From NCBI RefSeq assembly GCF_910592395.1, contig NC_088314.1:3722001-3786000 (forward strand): a stretch of DNA of 64,000 bases, in the 5' to 3' direction. Positions 11,095-24,900 of this stretch are shown here, in pieces; position 1 is the first letter of the stretch; each line of letters opens with the position of its first letter. This DNA comes from Lineus longissimus (taxonomy: Eukaryota; Nemertea; Pilidiophora; Heteronemertea; Lineidae). The notes beneath the pieces were generated by a model, which was given only the letters and a program-made list of their open reading frames with translations, was not told the origin of the DNA and searched no databases. A program made the position numbers and the translations under genes.

Positions 11095-11465
11095 CAGTGC
11101 GAGCCCTGGACAATCATGTCATTGGGTTTGCCCCCAGAAGTGGGTGTTCATAACACACCTTTGTCCACAGACTTGGCTGTGACAATCTCATAAGGCTTGT
11201 AGCTGGCCATCATGTCGTCAGGACTGCTGTGAGAACTGAGGGTTCATATCACACCGTCTTCAGACTTGGTTGTGCCAACTGTTTTGGCTTGCTGGCCATC
11301 ATGGCATTGGGATTGCCACAATAACAGGTGCTCATATAGAAGGCGTGTTTTGGCGACTTGGTGACGACTTTTTTAGCTCACTGGCTATCATGCCCTTAGG
11401 ACTGCTGCTGGAACCAGTGTTCATATCACACCTCTGTGTTCAAGACTTGGCTACCACAAACCACA
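11095..11465 (+). repeat. Diverged ~87-95-bp tandem repeats
   Basis: The phrase (T/C)TGGC(T/C)ATCATG followed by a short variable stretch and GG recurs at about 11205, 11292 and 11378, with a weaker copy near 11113. The spacing is about 86-92 bp. Between copies, GTTCATATCACAC and CAGACTTGG also repeat. Related sequence lies at 8680-8815 on the other side of the minisatellite. Confidence 0.65.
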
Positions 11466-11466
11466 G

Positions 11467-12126
11467 ATGGTTCATAAAGGGCTGAATCGGGCCCGACAGG
11501 ATCATGTCTTAAACCTTGGTGCTGTTTTTGATGCAAACATGTCTATGTCACAACAGGTGTCCCAAGTGGTGAGGGGGGTTTACTATCAGATCCATAGAAT
11601 AGCAAAGATCAGACGATACCTGGACAATACCACCTGTGCCAGAGTAATAAATGCGCTAATAACATCTCGCCTGGATTTCCAAAACGGTCTTTTGCTCGGA
11701 TTACCGGGCTGTGAAATCCAGCGCCTTCAAAAAGCACAAAATGCTAGTGCTCGCCTCTTAACCAGGTCCAAAAAGAGAGAGCACATAACCCCTATTTTAA
11801 AATCTCTTCATTGGTTGCCGGTGACATCACGTATCGACTACAAAGTTCTTCTCACAACCCACAAGGTCATCCATCATGAGGAGAGCCCACAGTATATGAA
11901 GGAACTTCTCAGTCTCCGTGCGCCCGGCCGCAGACTTCGGTCCTCGGATGACCCTTGGCTCCTTGCCATCCCACGTTCAAATGGGGTCTTCGGGGATCGA
12001 TCTCTGTGTGTCCGGGCCGCGGGGCTGTGGAACGCCCTTCCAAGCTGGTTACGTGATGTCACTGTGCTAAACACTTTTAAGAGTAAACTCAAAACTCATC
12101 TTTTTATCCTAACATATTCAGAGTAG
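11467..12126 (+). pseudogene. C-terminal reverse-transcriptase remnant of a CR1/L2-like LINE
   Basis: An open frame of about 215 codons matches the C-terminal part of non-LTR retrotransposon ORF2 proteins: LNLGAVFDANMSM, then ITSRLDFQNGLLLGLP, then IQRLQKAQNASARLL, then HITPILKSLHWLPV, then LWNALPSWLR and LKTHLF before the stop. This order is typical of CR1/L2/Jockey-group elements. The catalytic part of the RT, the endonuclease and ORF1 are absent: the copy is 5'-truncated at about 11490 against the repeat array. The frame is intact over this length, which suggests a fairly young insertion. The clade assignment is from memory of the motif order. Confidence 0.85.
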
Positions 12127-12295
12127 GCCATACATGTTTTAAATATTGATATTTTCCGGATGTTTTTAAACTGTTTTTTATCCTCATGAAATCACCACTT
12201 TTAATGTACTCATTTAATATTATGTACAGTGCTTAGAAAATGTATGCACCATTATTTTAGCACTTTAAATCAAATAAATTATTATTATTATTATA
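11488..12295 (+). mobile_element. 5'-truncated LINE insertion with (ATT)n tail
   Basis: The element consists of the RT remnant, about 145 bp of 3' UTR, and a simple tail of ATT repeats ending near 12295. A 3' simple repeat and 5' truncation are the expected result of target-primed reverse transcription. The 5' boundary is inferred from where protein similarity begins. Confidence 0.75.
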
Positions 12296-15200
12296 ACCTG
12301 GATTTTGGAAATCTTCACGGACATTTGATGTTACGAATATAAAATGACTTCATATGCACATGTACCCTTAGCATTTCTGCACCAAACAGGATCCATGATG
12401 GGATGAGGCGATGTGCCAACTGTCCATCCAGTCTTGTAGAAGGCAATGAGTACAATTGATCATAGAATTGAGCATGTATTGCACTACTTGTCCATCACTC
12501 TGTCACAAGTGAGAAAGACCACATCACAGCAAACATAACTCTGGAATACAATGGTAAAGAACTATAGCAACTAAGTACTTAATTTTTTCAATTTTCATTT
12601 GAAACTAGGTCCTTTTATTTCTGGCAATTTTCTGTACAAATTCCTCATCATACAACACACATAATACCATCTGATAGAATAAATAAGACCACACTGAGAT
12701 GGTCAGTCTCTTTCTATGTACACATTCTGTACAAGGCTCATTTCAGCCCATACTGTCCACTGCAATCAGGACAAGCTGACACAGGAAGGTTCAACTGTGA
12801 ACCATGACAAAAGGAAACGTTTTGGAAAAATGAGCTTTCTTTCTTACACTTGATAGATTTGGCATTACGTTTTACTACGAAACTGAGAACAGTTGCAGTG
12901 AAGCATACGAACCGCATTTCCCCCTCACACCCAATAAATGACCAAGTGAACTTGAACAGATTATCAAGCGCACAGAACACACATTCTGACTACCTTTTAA
13001 GTCATAGCTGGAGCTTGTCACTCTGCCCAGATACAGGCGAGAGACCAACACCAACATCGACAGTTAAACAGTCAGCAAAAGTTTCCAAAAGACACGAACA
13101 GCAACATAGTGATAACACTTTACCCCACCCCAACCCTTTTTGTGACTCACCACACAAATTCTGACTGTTGACAAATTTTGCTGACACGCGACAATTTTAC
13201 AACCTGGCATAAACAAATGAAACTCTTCAACTGTAATTTTCAACATTCTTAATAAACTATGAGAGGAAATTTCAAGTTGAGGTGCACCATTTTTGAACTG
13301 ATAAAAATACTAAGTTGAAAACATCCGTTTCCCATAGAACATCAATCCTGGTTGTTTTCAATAAGACCCGATATTCCCATCAGTTCAAGAAGGGAACACC
13401 GCCAACATATCAAGAGGCATTTATGTACAAATATTTGGATGCAGCAGTTATAAAAGTCCAGATAATGAAACACTCAATTGAAACCAGCAAAATATCGGCG
13501 CTACTGGGGTATTGGTGACAGGCAAACAATGTCCATGTCTTATGAGTTTTGACGGCATTTTCTTGCATACTCTAGTGAAAAGGAGCAGCGCCTATTGGGA
13601 TGCTGATACCCAATTACTCCAGTACAGATCTAATACTATCACAAACTGGCCAAAAATTTAAAGAAATTACACTGTACATTTTGTACTTTCATCTAGGTGG
13701 TCAGTAAATTTGAAACATAAATTTTGAAATACAATTTGATACTTCTGAACAACTACAAACAATATTCTCAAAACAATTTTGGTATTAAAGGAAAAAAATA
13801 TCTAAATTACCATGTTCTCAAAACGAGATATTTTCACTTTAATCAAAGTGATCGGTATTTTTGGTATCGAGGAAAAAATGATAAATATTTTTGGTATTAC
13901 ATGTAGAAACACTTCCATCTGAGTGATCCAAATTCATGGTATTCGGGTAAAGAATTTAATATAATGTCTAAAAACAAATAACATTTCTTCAAAGATCCAC
14001 ATTATGGAGTAAGAACATACAACGCTATGATGCTCTAGATTAGCCACAAAACATTTCAATATTTTTTCATATCAAATCAAATTTTATTAAAGCAAGATAC
14101 CTCATTTTGCTGTTTGACGGTTTAAAGCAGTGAAAAGGGATGATTTCATGCACATGCAGTACACAGCAGTGCACCAGTATGTATTACGATTCACTCGGAG
14201 CAAGTATTTCAAGTACAAAAGACCGTTTTGGTGTTGGAGCCAAACAGCTCACATTTGACAAACCCTTCCCTCCCGTATTGAACAAAGGATGCAACTGCAT
14301 CCAGACATCATAATTATACTGAGACAGAGACTTGATCCAGGGTGTGATTGATATCTTCACACAGATGTAACTGCCTTTGCTGAAAGCCAAGGACAACCAG
14401 GTTTATTTTCAACATGATTGAGGACCCTAGAACGCATAAAACCTACACTAGCACAGTTAATAAAAGAAATCAAAAATAGCACCATTTCATGAACCCATCA
14501 GAAACAATAACTTCGCACTTGGAAGCGTCCAGGGTATCAATCATAATTATGCAATTACAATATCTGACCATTTTAGCTCAGATAGAGATTTACTATGTGA
14601 GTGGACTTCAAAGCCCGAACAAACTTAAAACATACCCGTTTTATCTATTTGAACATTCATTCATGACCTCTTCTCCCCCAAATCATTACAAGTGAATAAT
14701 GATACTGAAAATCTTTGGCATAAAAATAAGATGATAACCAACATTCAGTATCGCTAGTAATTGGAAGAAGGCATAATTGAAGAGTTAAGATGCGAAAGCT
14801 CCTTAATCCACTTGAAGCTGTTTTGAGTCACAATACTGCCATGGTCATCTCATTTTTTCGGAACGGCTTATAGCGCCTTTGCATCCAACTCTTCAATTTC
14901 AAAAACAAAAGCAGGAAGTTGTGTAAAGTAAGGAAACAGTTCCAAAAGGTGGAAAACTTTGGCTGAGAGGAAGATTATGCTTATGTTTATGAAAACAATC
15001 TCCTTAATTTTGGCTTGAATACTTTTTTGACAAAAGATGTCATGAAAAATAACTGGCAATAGGGAAGAACAAGGAGGTTTGATCCACAAAACTATCAATG
15101 GAACTTGCAAGTATTAAACAAGTAAAATTTTAACAATTGACTGGCAATATTTGTTTGTGTTTAGACACCATTAAGCATGTATTAGAGAAGTGAGTACTTA

Positions 15201-16690
15201 TTTGAAATAACACTTTGGCGGAGGAATATCTTAAAGCACTACTCACAACAAATCATCAGAGGTTTGGGGAACAGGAAAAATTCCATGGAAGAAAAATGTG
15301 TGCTTCAGGCAACATAAGAAATACTGACAAGTCATCACAGCAAATTCCACGACCTTTTGACATTCTTTAATAAATGAAGATCTAGAATTTCACCCTTGCA
15401 GAATATCCTGGCCAGAAAGCATCATACTGCTGCAGAAGGATCACAGATCGGTTCAATTTCTAACCTTCATCACCCAATTTCCCAAATGGACTCCCCTAAT
15501 GCAATGTCGAGAAGAGTCCACACAGAGAGATTGGGGTTGAAAGGTTGGTATTCCAAGTCAAGGAAATCCCATGTGTCAGTCAGAAAAGTCTCACAACTGG
15601 ATTATGATTGCACAGAAATTACAGCTGTCGAGTGCCAAAAGCTAGGATCGATCTAACAAAATTCCTAGTATCTACGTTTTGTAGAAAATGTTATGCCCGA
15701 GAACCAGAGTCAGTGGGGTTGGTGTGTTCTGACACATAGTTCACCAAGGATGACTTTATTTGCAATTCGGCCGACTGGCCTGACCTTGACACACTTTCAA
15801 GTAAATGCTCAGGCAACTGACAAAAGTTTTCAACAGCATGTTTTTTAACAATAGTGCAGTAGACCTTCATCCAGTAAAGCTTTAATTACAATCATAACTA
15901 TCAAAGTGTTGCTGTATTATTTCACAGAAATTGCAATCACCAATACTAGTTAACGACTATGCCGCTCACTGATATCATCATTAAAACATCAACACTTTTT
16001 AACGAAATTCTATATCACAATAGCACCAAAAGCCTTTTTCGCGAAGACATAACTAAAGAAGTCATGTCATGAATTCTTAACCCCCCCCGCCAGGAAGACC
16101 TCCTTACTGCCTGTTGACAAACAAGTGTGAAAATTAGACCATGTTTATGTTCATAAACTGACAATACGCAAATTTTACCATTAAGGAGGTCTTCACAAAA
16201 ATAACCCAATGGGAGAAAAAACTGTCAGCCTGATCATGTGAAGTTACAGAAACCCAAGTCAAATAAGACAAAATCCTTTAGGATTCAAGAAGAAGCAACA
16301 GACACAGAAAGAATGGCTCAAACTTCAGTTGAAATCCAAGGCTGTTGTGTATCATTCAAGTTTGGTACTGCCATGAACAACCTGAGATATGAACCCAGTC
16401 CTTTCTGGTCATGGGACATATCATCCCATGTTCCTGATAACACCTGAATATCTTTGCTGCAAGTAACGTCAATGCCCAGAAACAGCGTGACAATCACTCA
16501 ATATATTACACGCAATCCTGTCCGAAGTCTCCAACAATGCAAGCAGTGATATACGTCCTGAGATAGCCAAACCAATACGATCCAGCGAAAATGAGTCAGC
16601 AGTGCCCTGCCCTCTATAGGCCGATGCACACATGACAAATACCCGTTTATAAATTTAAGAAGCAACAGTCTTTAACGCTGCATTTGTACA
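12296..16690 (-). other. Region downstream of LRIG, probably its long 3' UTR plus intergenic sequence
   Basis: No coding sequence is supportable on either strand. On the minus strand (LRIG sense) candidate AATAAA signals are seen at 12614-12619 and 14083-14090. If the distal one is used, the LRIG 3' UTR is about 4 kb. Two Pumilio-type octamers on that strand (TGTACATA, at 12715-12722 and 13432-13439) would lie in such a UTR. No repeat family was recognised. The extent of the UTR is inferred. Confidence 0.4.
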
Positions 16691-18951
16691 CTACACATCG
16701 AATGTCCGATTTGGTAGCGTTTTATCACCCGTTGATTCCAACGGTAATGAGTGTCCGTTCGGAATGCTATGCAGTGGCGACACGGCACTGGGTTTATTAT
16801 GATGAGACTCGAGTCCGTGATGAGTATTTACAGAGCGAGGAGGGGTGAGGATCAGCTGTGTTGTAGCGAGTGGAGACAATGATGAGCACTGGCCATGGTT
16901 GGGAAGAACCCCTGAAAGATGAAAGGACAAGATCAGTCGAGACCCAAGGGTACCAATAAAGCTCATGGAAGCTACTGTTCACAACACACACTCAAAACTT
17001 TTACCAAATTGATCAACAGAGCTACATCTGGAGTCGCAAGTACCCCAATGGGGAGGATGAAGTCATACTAAAGCAATCCAATTTCTGTCTTGCAGACTTG
17101 CAGACTTTTTAACTTGAGATTGGTTGAAGTAAATCATGAATTGACGTGATCAGATTCAGAAATGTATAATGCAGAAAGTTATAGATTGATTCAAACTATT
17201 TGATCTTGCATTATGTCAGTTCTTGCTTACCGTTGGAGAAAATTCCACCGTTGGCCGTTTGAGGTGATGTGGCACATTCAGATTCATGACTGGGGTGGAC
17301 AGAACCATCTGTCGGTGATACTACAAGGAAGAACAAGTTCAATTTAGAATGAAATCAAAAGGAAAAGTTTGATTCAATTCATTTACCTCTTCTAAACGTC
17401 TCTTCAGATCAAATGATGAAAAGGTTTTATTTTTATTTGTACTCTTGGTGGCTTATTATGAAATCAAAATTTGTAAGCTACTCACTTGCATATATCCCTG
17501 GTGGTTGTGTGCCGTGATAGCCACCTAACGTTGATTGATCATTGTGCATTTGACATCGTGACGATGTGGGTGAACTAGGATATTGATGCACGTCGGCGAC
17601 TGTTGATGGTGTGTCATCATGTGATGTTAGGAACGGCTGCGCCTCTTCTTGAGGATGGAATGTGGATGATACGGGATGCTGATCCTCGGGATTTTGATCA
17701 GTGTGATCAAGTGCAGAAATATTGTTTAAACTCGCAGCTGAAATCAAACATACTCTGTAAGTACTTCATAACAGGGTCAGCCTCTTCAATGCAGAAGTAA
17801 ACAAACAACTACAGGACCATTCTCTTGGTTTGCTTTGCTCGTTTTAGGCAACAACACCAATTTTGTTTGGCACTACTCCATCTACGTCACGTTACTCTTG
17901 ATTTTTGGCAATACAAAAGGCATGTGACAAGCTACAAATATTGCTTCCTCGTGACCCAATTTTTCAATCAGATTGTGTATTTTTATACAAAACAGGTACA
18001 TGAACAACATCATCATCGAAAAGCTAAATCTAATCAATCAATCGTTCCAGAAGAATCAATGTCTACCTGAACGAGGATGAAGTGGCCGTGTCTCCTCGCC
18101 ATCGCTGAGAGCCGTGGTTGTCATGTCCTCGAGGTCGCTGAGGTAACGGGCGACATGACCATTGCATATTGTCCGCCCCTTAGGTAGAGTATCCAGGGTG
18201 AGATTGTGACCCGAAAATGCTGCAAAAGAAATGAACATTGCGTCACAGTCACTGCTGACATCATCCTTTGATGAGAGTTGGAGACACCTAGTTGGTGGCC
18301 ATAGCTGTTATGAAATGCCACTTTTCAAGATATTTTTCAATATCAAAACAACCGGGAAAAGAAATGAATACTCACAAAGTAGGGTGTGACTATGATGCCG
18401 CTCCAGTGAGTCTGGCGAGGGAGGATGCCCCTCGTCCTTCTCTGATGACTGGTACGAATTCCCGGTACTTGACGGATCGACCGGTAGAGTAATCTCATCC
18501 GTAGGCGTCGAGCTGTACTCTTCATGTTTCTTCCGTGTTTGGTAGATTATGATCACCCAGACGAGCGACGTCCCGACAACGCAACAAACGACCGCTATAA
18601 TGATGATGCCGATGGTGGTGGACTGATCGCTCAGGCCACCCCCACCACCTAATCCAGTCTGCTGCGCGGTTTCTCCCCCGATAACTGTCACAACTGATGA
18701 ATCACTCTCTGTACCTAAGGTATTTGTCATCTCGCACGTATATCTCCCTGAGTCTGACTGTTCCATTTGAACAATGATCAATAACTGTCCCTCTGCCGTA
18801 AAGAAATGCCTTGGAGTGATTTCCAGTGGTTTGCCGTTTTTTAGCCAGGAGAGTTTGGGTTTTGGGCTTCCTGTCGCCATGCATTCGAGGACCGCTGTTT
18901 CGCCAGCCTTCACCCTCTTGTCCTTCATCATTTTGACAAAAGATGGCGTTT
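16691..18951 (-). other. LRIG exons 14-18: Ig3, TM segment and cytoplasmic tail
   Basis: Exon 14 (18951-18376) encodes Ig3 (C724 and C773), a Gly-rich stalk, a TM helix at about residues 812-837 and the juxtamembrane [11 protein letters not shown]. Exons 15-18 encode a tail of about 290 residues, rich in Ser, His and Pro, ending NRTFDV. The tail shows no domain and is the least conserved part of LRIG proteins. I see no PDZ-binding motif of class I or II that I would defend. Confidence 0.88.
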
Positions 18952-21900
18952 CTGAAAGAAGATCACAAACAACTAAGTACATGTAAGACAAGTGCCAGTT
19001 GGTCATGATGAGAAGTGTACACACTAAAATATAAAATTTGCACATTACCAGGTACTTTCTAAGTCTCCACCCATTTCAGAGACATTTAACTGAATGAAAA
19101 CTCCCACCTTTTCGAAAATGATGCCACTTTTAACACCTCTGAAGAAGGAAACTAGGGTGATTTTAGATTATACCTACCAAGAACTGATAGAGTAGCATTC
19201 GCAATGATAGTTCCTGCAGCATTCGTGGCCGTGCAGCTGTACATTCCCTCATCCGAACTCTTCACATTGACAATAAAGAAGACGTCATCGGTCGGCATCA
19301 CATGCATGCGACGTTCCCGCGCTGCAGGGAAATCATCCCCACCATCTTTCTGCCAGGCAATCTCCGGTTGCGGCTGTCCGGTAGCGGCACACTCCAGTCG
19401 AGCAGTGCTACCAGACTTCACAGTGACATCAAGCGGCGTCTTCGTAAACGTTGGGAAAACATGCACGGTAATTTTCGACTTCTGGGAATAAGTTGTACCA
19501 AATTCGTTTGTTATGATGCACTGGTAGCGACCCTCATCTTCATCTCGGATATTCTTCATATGGAGAAGCGTCGTAAATTTCATGACCCTTCCGTCGCCAG
19601 TCGAAGCATAGTTTTCAATATCAGCGTCTTTAATGATAACGTTGTCCTTCCTCCAGGAGAACTGCATCGGCGAGTTGCTGCTACTTGCTACGGAACATTG
19701 CAATGTCACATTGCCCCCTCGGAGCGCAATCTGTGACTTGGGCTCAGTGATGATTATCGGCTTTGGAAAGTCATCTGAAAGAAGAATGAGACAAAATCAG
19801 ACTATGAACAGAAATGCTGCGAGTTACAGTGAGTTTAATACATGATGAGATTATGCCAGGATTGACAGGGAGAATATCTGTATCAAAAGCTTCCTCCTTT
19901 GAGAAGTTTTTTACCCTGCTCAGTTTGTAACTTCAACCTCCAAAGCTAAGGAGGCTCGTCTCTTCAGCCGAGGTCTCAGGTTTCACTTACCACACTTGTA
20001 GTCGCTGGCCTTGATCTCGAAGATACTTTTGCCCTTCAACCACAGTGGATGGCCGCACTGGGCATTGACCGAACTCCGGAAACCACTCTGAATCAACCAC
20101 TCAGCCAGCCATGAAAGATGGCAGTCGCAAAGGAGGTTTGTGGAGTTAAAGCGTCTGAAAGATACATATGAGCACTTAAATATAAAGAGAATGCATAAAG
20201 TAGATGGATTTTTACCAACATTTGGACCAGATGTATTTGAACAACAAAAGAACTGTCTTGACTTCAAGTCTTTCAGGTCACTCAGATGGCTATACACTGA
20301 ATGTTTCAAATGCGCTTATATATTTTATCAATCTGAGAATTCAATTTCAATATTCTGCAACAATTTCTTTCAGCTCAAACTCTAAAAACTATTGATTATC
20401 AAAAATGAACTTACAAGTCCTGTAAAGACCTCATAACCTGGAACGCATTGCTCTGAATCGACGTAATATCGTTATCAGTCAGATGAAGTGTCTTCAACAT
20501 ATCCAAGCCAAAGAACGCCTTCTTTGCGATGGAAGTTATACGATTGCTATCCAGGCCAAGTCGAGTCAAACTGGTCAGACCATCGAAGGCTCCATTCATA
20601 TCCTCGATTGTCCATGAAATCTCGTTGTTGTTCATCTCCCTGAAATGATCGAAAACAGACTTTTCTTATCTATACCATTTTTGGATTTCTCTCTTGATGT
20701 TGTGTCCTTCAAATTCTGACCACCTTCAAACATACCTCCACTGCTATAAAATTTGACACTGGGTAGGCTAGTTGTTAACGTAAGGGTCATTGTTTGATGT
20801 CCATAGAGAATATATGTGAGTCAGTCTGCCACCAACCTAAAATGCCCTGACACATGTGCTGGACTAGAAGTCTAGATTTTGCGTAACAAGCGGTGTACTT
20901 ACAAGGCTGTGAGTTTAGCAAGACCTTTGAAGGCTCCTGTACCGATGTATGAGACTTTGTTGAAATTGAGGGAGAGCAAGGAAAGATTCTTCAACCTGTC
21001 GAACGTTGCTGTTCCAATACCAGTTATCCTGTTGTGGCTCAAATCACTGGAAAGGAGAAGGCACATTTTAAAGTACAAGCAGAGGCTAGCACAACAAAAT
21101 TTCAAGAGATACATCCTCTTGTCACCAATTATAACACACAGTTAGCTATCATTACAAAGCCATTCCTCTTGGGGTAGCAAGCTTCCAAAGTAGTTAGTAT
21201 TACTGTCCAAGTCATTAGACAAAGATGTAAATGACAATGTCCACTATACTGTGATGGTGAAGAATGCTGCTCAAAACATGGCTGTGATAGTAAATATCTC
21301 AACTTACAGCTCTAGCAGCAACTGGCAGAATTCCCATCCATCTGCATCAATCTGTTGGATATTGTTGTGAGCCAGAGACCTGCAAACAGAGAAGACACGA
21401 AATGATTAAACCTCAACCAAACAACAGTTAATTTATGTGCTTTCTCCAGTGCAGATTGTGCTACGATTCAACACGATGCAGTGCTGCCACTCCAAGGCAA
21501 AAGCATAAACTATTGCAGCCCGCACAAATGCAACAAATCACTTGGCAAGTCATAACAAGTGACTGGCCACTTCCAACTGGCGTGTGATCCATGACAAGAA
21601 TAAAGGCACCGGTAGATTGCAACCAAACTGCACATACATTCTGTGGGCTATTTAGGGTGGAGCAGAGTCATGAACATAACTTGAAAATAAGCTCACTGCT
21701 CAAGTTGAAGCAATATAAAATATTTTTGGCTCCTCTGCTAGAAGTAACATTCCCGAGGTCAAGATTTATGATATATACAATTTAGGACATCCATACATTT
21801 CAAAACATAGCCCCAGCCACAGTATATTCATACTGATATTAAGTGCTAACATATTTGTCACACTAATTATACCCTGAATGGTGCCTCAGTACGGCACACT

Positions 21901-24900
21901 TGAAAACAGAAACAGTACTTCTACAAGGCGTCATGAAAATAATGATATTTTATTTCTTGTCTGCGTTCCGCAAAGATGATTCTGAGGAAGCTGCTTTACC
22001 TTGCAACTCTGATCAGCAGAAATCAAACTAAGTTAATCACTCGGGGCAGTATGCCTAACCCAATTCATGTTCCCCCCTCCAACTTCTAGTAGTTCTACCC
22101 CTACCCTCCAAACATACTTTGAGATATGTGATAATCACAGGATGGATGCACACAGTAGGCCTAAATTTAGAATCATTCAAACCTAAACCAACTACAGTAG
22201 AACTTCCCATGGACACCCATGGGAATGGGACAGACAAATGCCGCTCTAATAGGTGTCTGATTAATACAGGTCAAATCATATAAAAGTGACCATATTTCGA
22301 CAAGAACAACTGTCTAAAATGGGTATTTTGCTTAAGAGTTGTTTGCGAAGGGAGGTTCCAGTGTGAATATGATGACATCAACTTACAGCTGTTGAAGTGA
22401 GGATAGTCCATACAGCCATCCCTTTGCTACAGTTGTCAAATTATTATTATCAAGCTTTCTGCAAAGAGAAAAAAAAAACATGGTTAAGATTACAAGTTAC
22501 AAGGTTTGTGTCAGGACTACATTTGAGTGGGAAATACCAGTCAGTATGGCCAAGTAACACAAAATTTAACATGGTTTCAAGCTTCAAGAAACTACACAAG
22601 TAATTGATTATCGCCAATATCGGTCAGAAATCGTCCCGGATTCCATTTGTATCCGCAGTCCGTTCCTAAAGGGTTAGACGCTATGAAAACAAGGTCCCAT
22701 AGCAAACACGCTAAACATAGCAGAAACCTGAACCCTTGGACCAGGGATAGTGCAGCCCGTATCAAGTTACAGGCATAATAGAGAGGAGACAGGGATAACA
22801 AAGGAACAATAATGCCAAGGTAATGCCCATGGTTGAAAGCAGGACAAGTTGAGTGTACTCAGTCATCCCGCACCGGGGCAACACTATACAAATTTGGGGT
22901 TGCTTATCACTGGTCAACAATATTTTTCAATGACTTTTAAATGGCATATAGCTCAAAACTTGGCATCCTCCAACAGCAGGCCTTTAACAATCAACTGTGC
23001 GAGTCTATTTTAGAAACAACCCAAAGGCCTGCTTATGGAAGGATGGTTTGTGGCTTTTTATTCTTTACTCCGTTTTGAAAGTATGATACCACACTATTTG
23101 AAGTCTGATTTTCTATTATTTGAGAGCCTAAGCCATGTATCATATCTGGATTTCGTCAAAATATTCAAGAAAGTTTTTTTGGCAAACTCTCCTCTCACAG
23201 TTGCACATGAAAATAGGTCGATGACTTATGATTTCCTCAATAACCAGCTTGTGGATGGACTCAAAAAATTGTGATTCAGATATTTATCAACATATGAAAG
23301 AAGTTCATCACCTACCCGCCACTCACGCATGTGTCAAAACAAAAGAAATTAGGAGATTTGTAATGATTTGCAGGTGGGCTTGTTACTGAATTGAATTTAA
23401 TTGCCTGTGAGGACACAAATGGGGAACGTTTTTTTATCTTTGTATGTCAAAAGATCAGAAGTGAGTTGTAGCATTTTTACTTTTTTTGTGCCATGATGAT
23501 ATTTGGAAGTCACTAACCAATCCCATCTCTGAACTGAGCTAGAATCACAACAAACAAACCCCCCTTCTGAAATAAGTGTTATGACATATCATAAACATAG
23601 ATAAAAATCAACTGACGTTTTAAAAATCCAGCAATGTAAAAAACTCAGCTTTTGAAAATATTAGTTCTAACTGACTCTGCATTACATTGGAACCCATCCC
23701 GGATAGATACCAGCATACATCTGTAACAAATTTCCCGGCAGGAGGGAAGTTTTTTACTCTTTATGACTAAGTGTCATCTGAAAGACATTCACATAATGTA
23801 CCAGAAAGCCAGGACAAATTACTTCCATGCCTCCAAAGCTATGCCCAGAGCATTTTGGCATGCATCAGTGTCTGACCTCTGAACTAGTTTATGTACAAGG
23901 CAGTGAGAAATCTTACACCTCTACCCACCCAAGGTGTGAGGTGGCAACAGAGATGAATTGGTAGTCAGGAAGAGAATGACATGTTTTGAGTATGAACAGA
24001 TGCGTTCTCCCAAGATACATGTAGATATCGTAAACAGGGAAACTCTTTCCAAGCCTGCTTCAGTAAAAGATGGAAAACTGGCACACTTACAACTGTTGAA
24101 TATTTCCAAGTCCCCAGAATGCACCATCCATGAGTTGGGTGATGACATTACGACGCAACTTCAGCACGCGTAACTTCTCAAGACCGTGGAAGCTCAAACC
24201 CTCGACTGTACGAATACGATTGCGATTCAACTCCCTGCAACGAAAAGCACATTGATCAGTCACGATAATTTCAAAGGTGAAACAGCTGATTTTGTATTAC
24301 TCATTTGTTCAACACACAGTAAGAACAGAATCGGCAAACTTGGCAGAGTGAAAGTAAAAGCCACCGCACTGAAGTATGGCATTATACCACCACAAGGCTA
24401 CTACGTTTCCAATTGCCAATCATAAGCCTGAACAGCCTCAAAACGATGACTGAATCGAAGTTGGATCACAGCCGATTCTCAATCATATCCTAGTCACCTC
24501 AGTTACTGTTTATTCTGGCTCTTTTTCCATCAAGCTCAACTGATAACCCAACCATACCATCAACACAGCTGTTAAAACAATATCTCCACGTTATGCTTGT
24601 AGTAGGTGCCAATGCCGGTAAGTTTCCATTCGGAAATTTTTGCAAAATATGTATCGTTTGGCAGCAGGTCTATGGACTATATCACACCAAACTTACAAGA
24701 ATTTCAAATTGATCATTTTCTGGAAAACATCTTTAGGAATGATCGACAACTTGTTCTTGTTCATCTTGAGATACTCCAAAGACGTCAGGTTGTCCAACGA
24801 GCCTTTCTCAAGCATTGCCAGTTTGTTGTTGTTGAGAAACCTAAAAAAATGACAAGAAAATATTACTCAAGCTGAACTGATCGGTCCCAACTTCTTCCAA

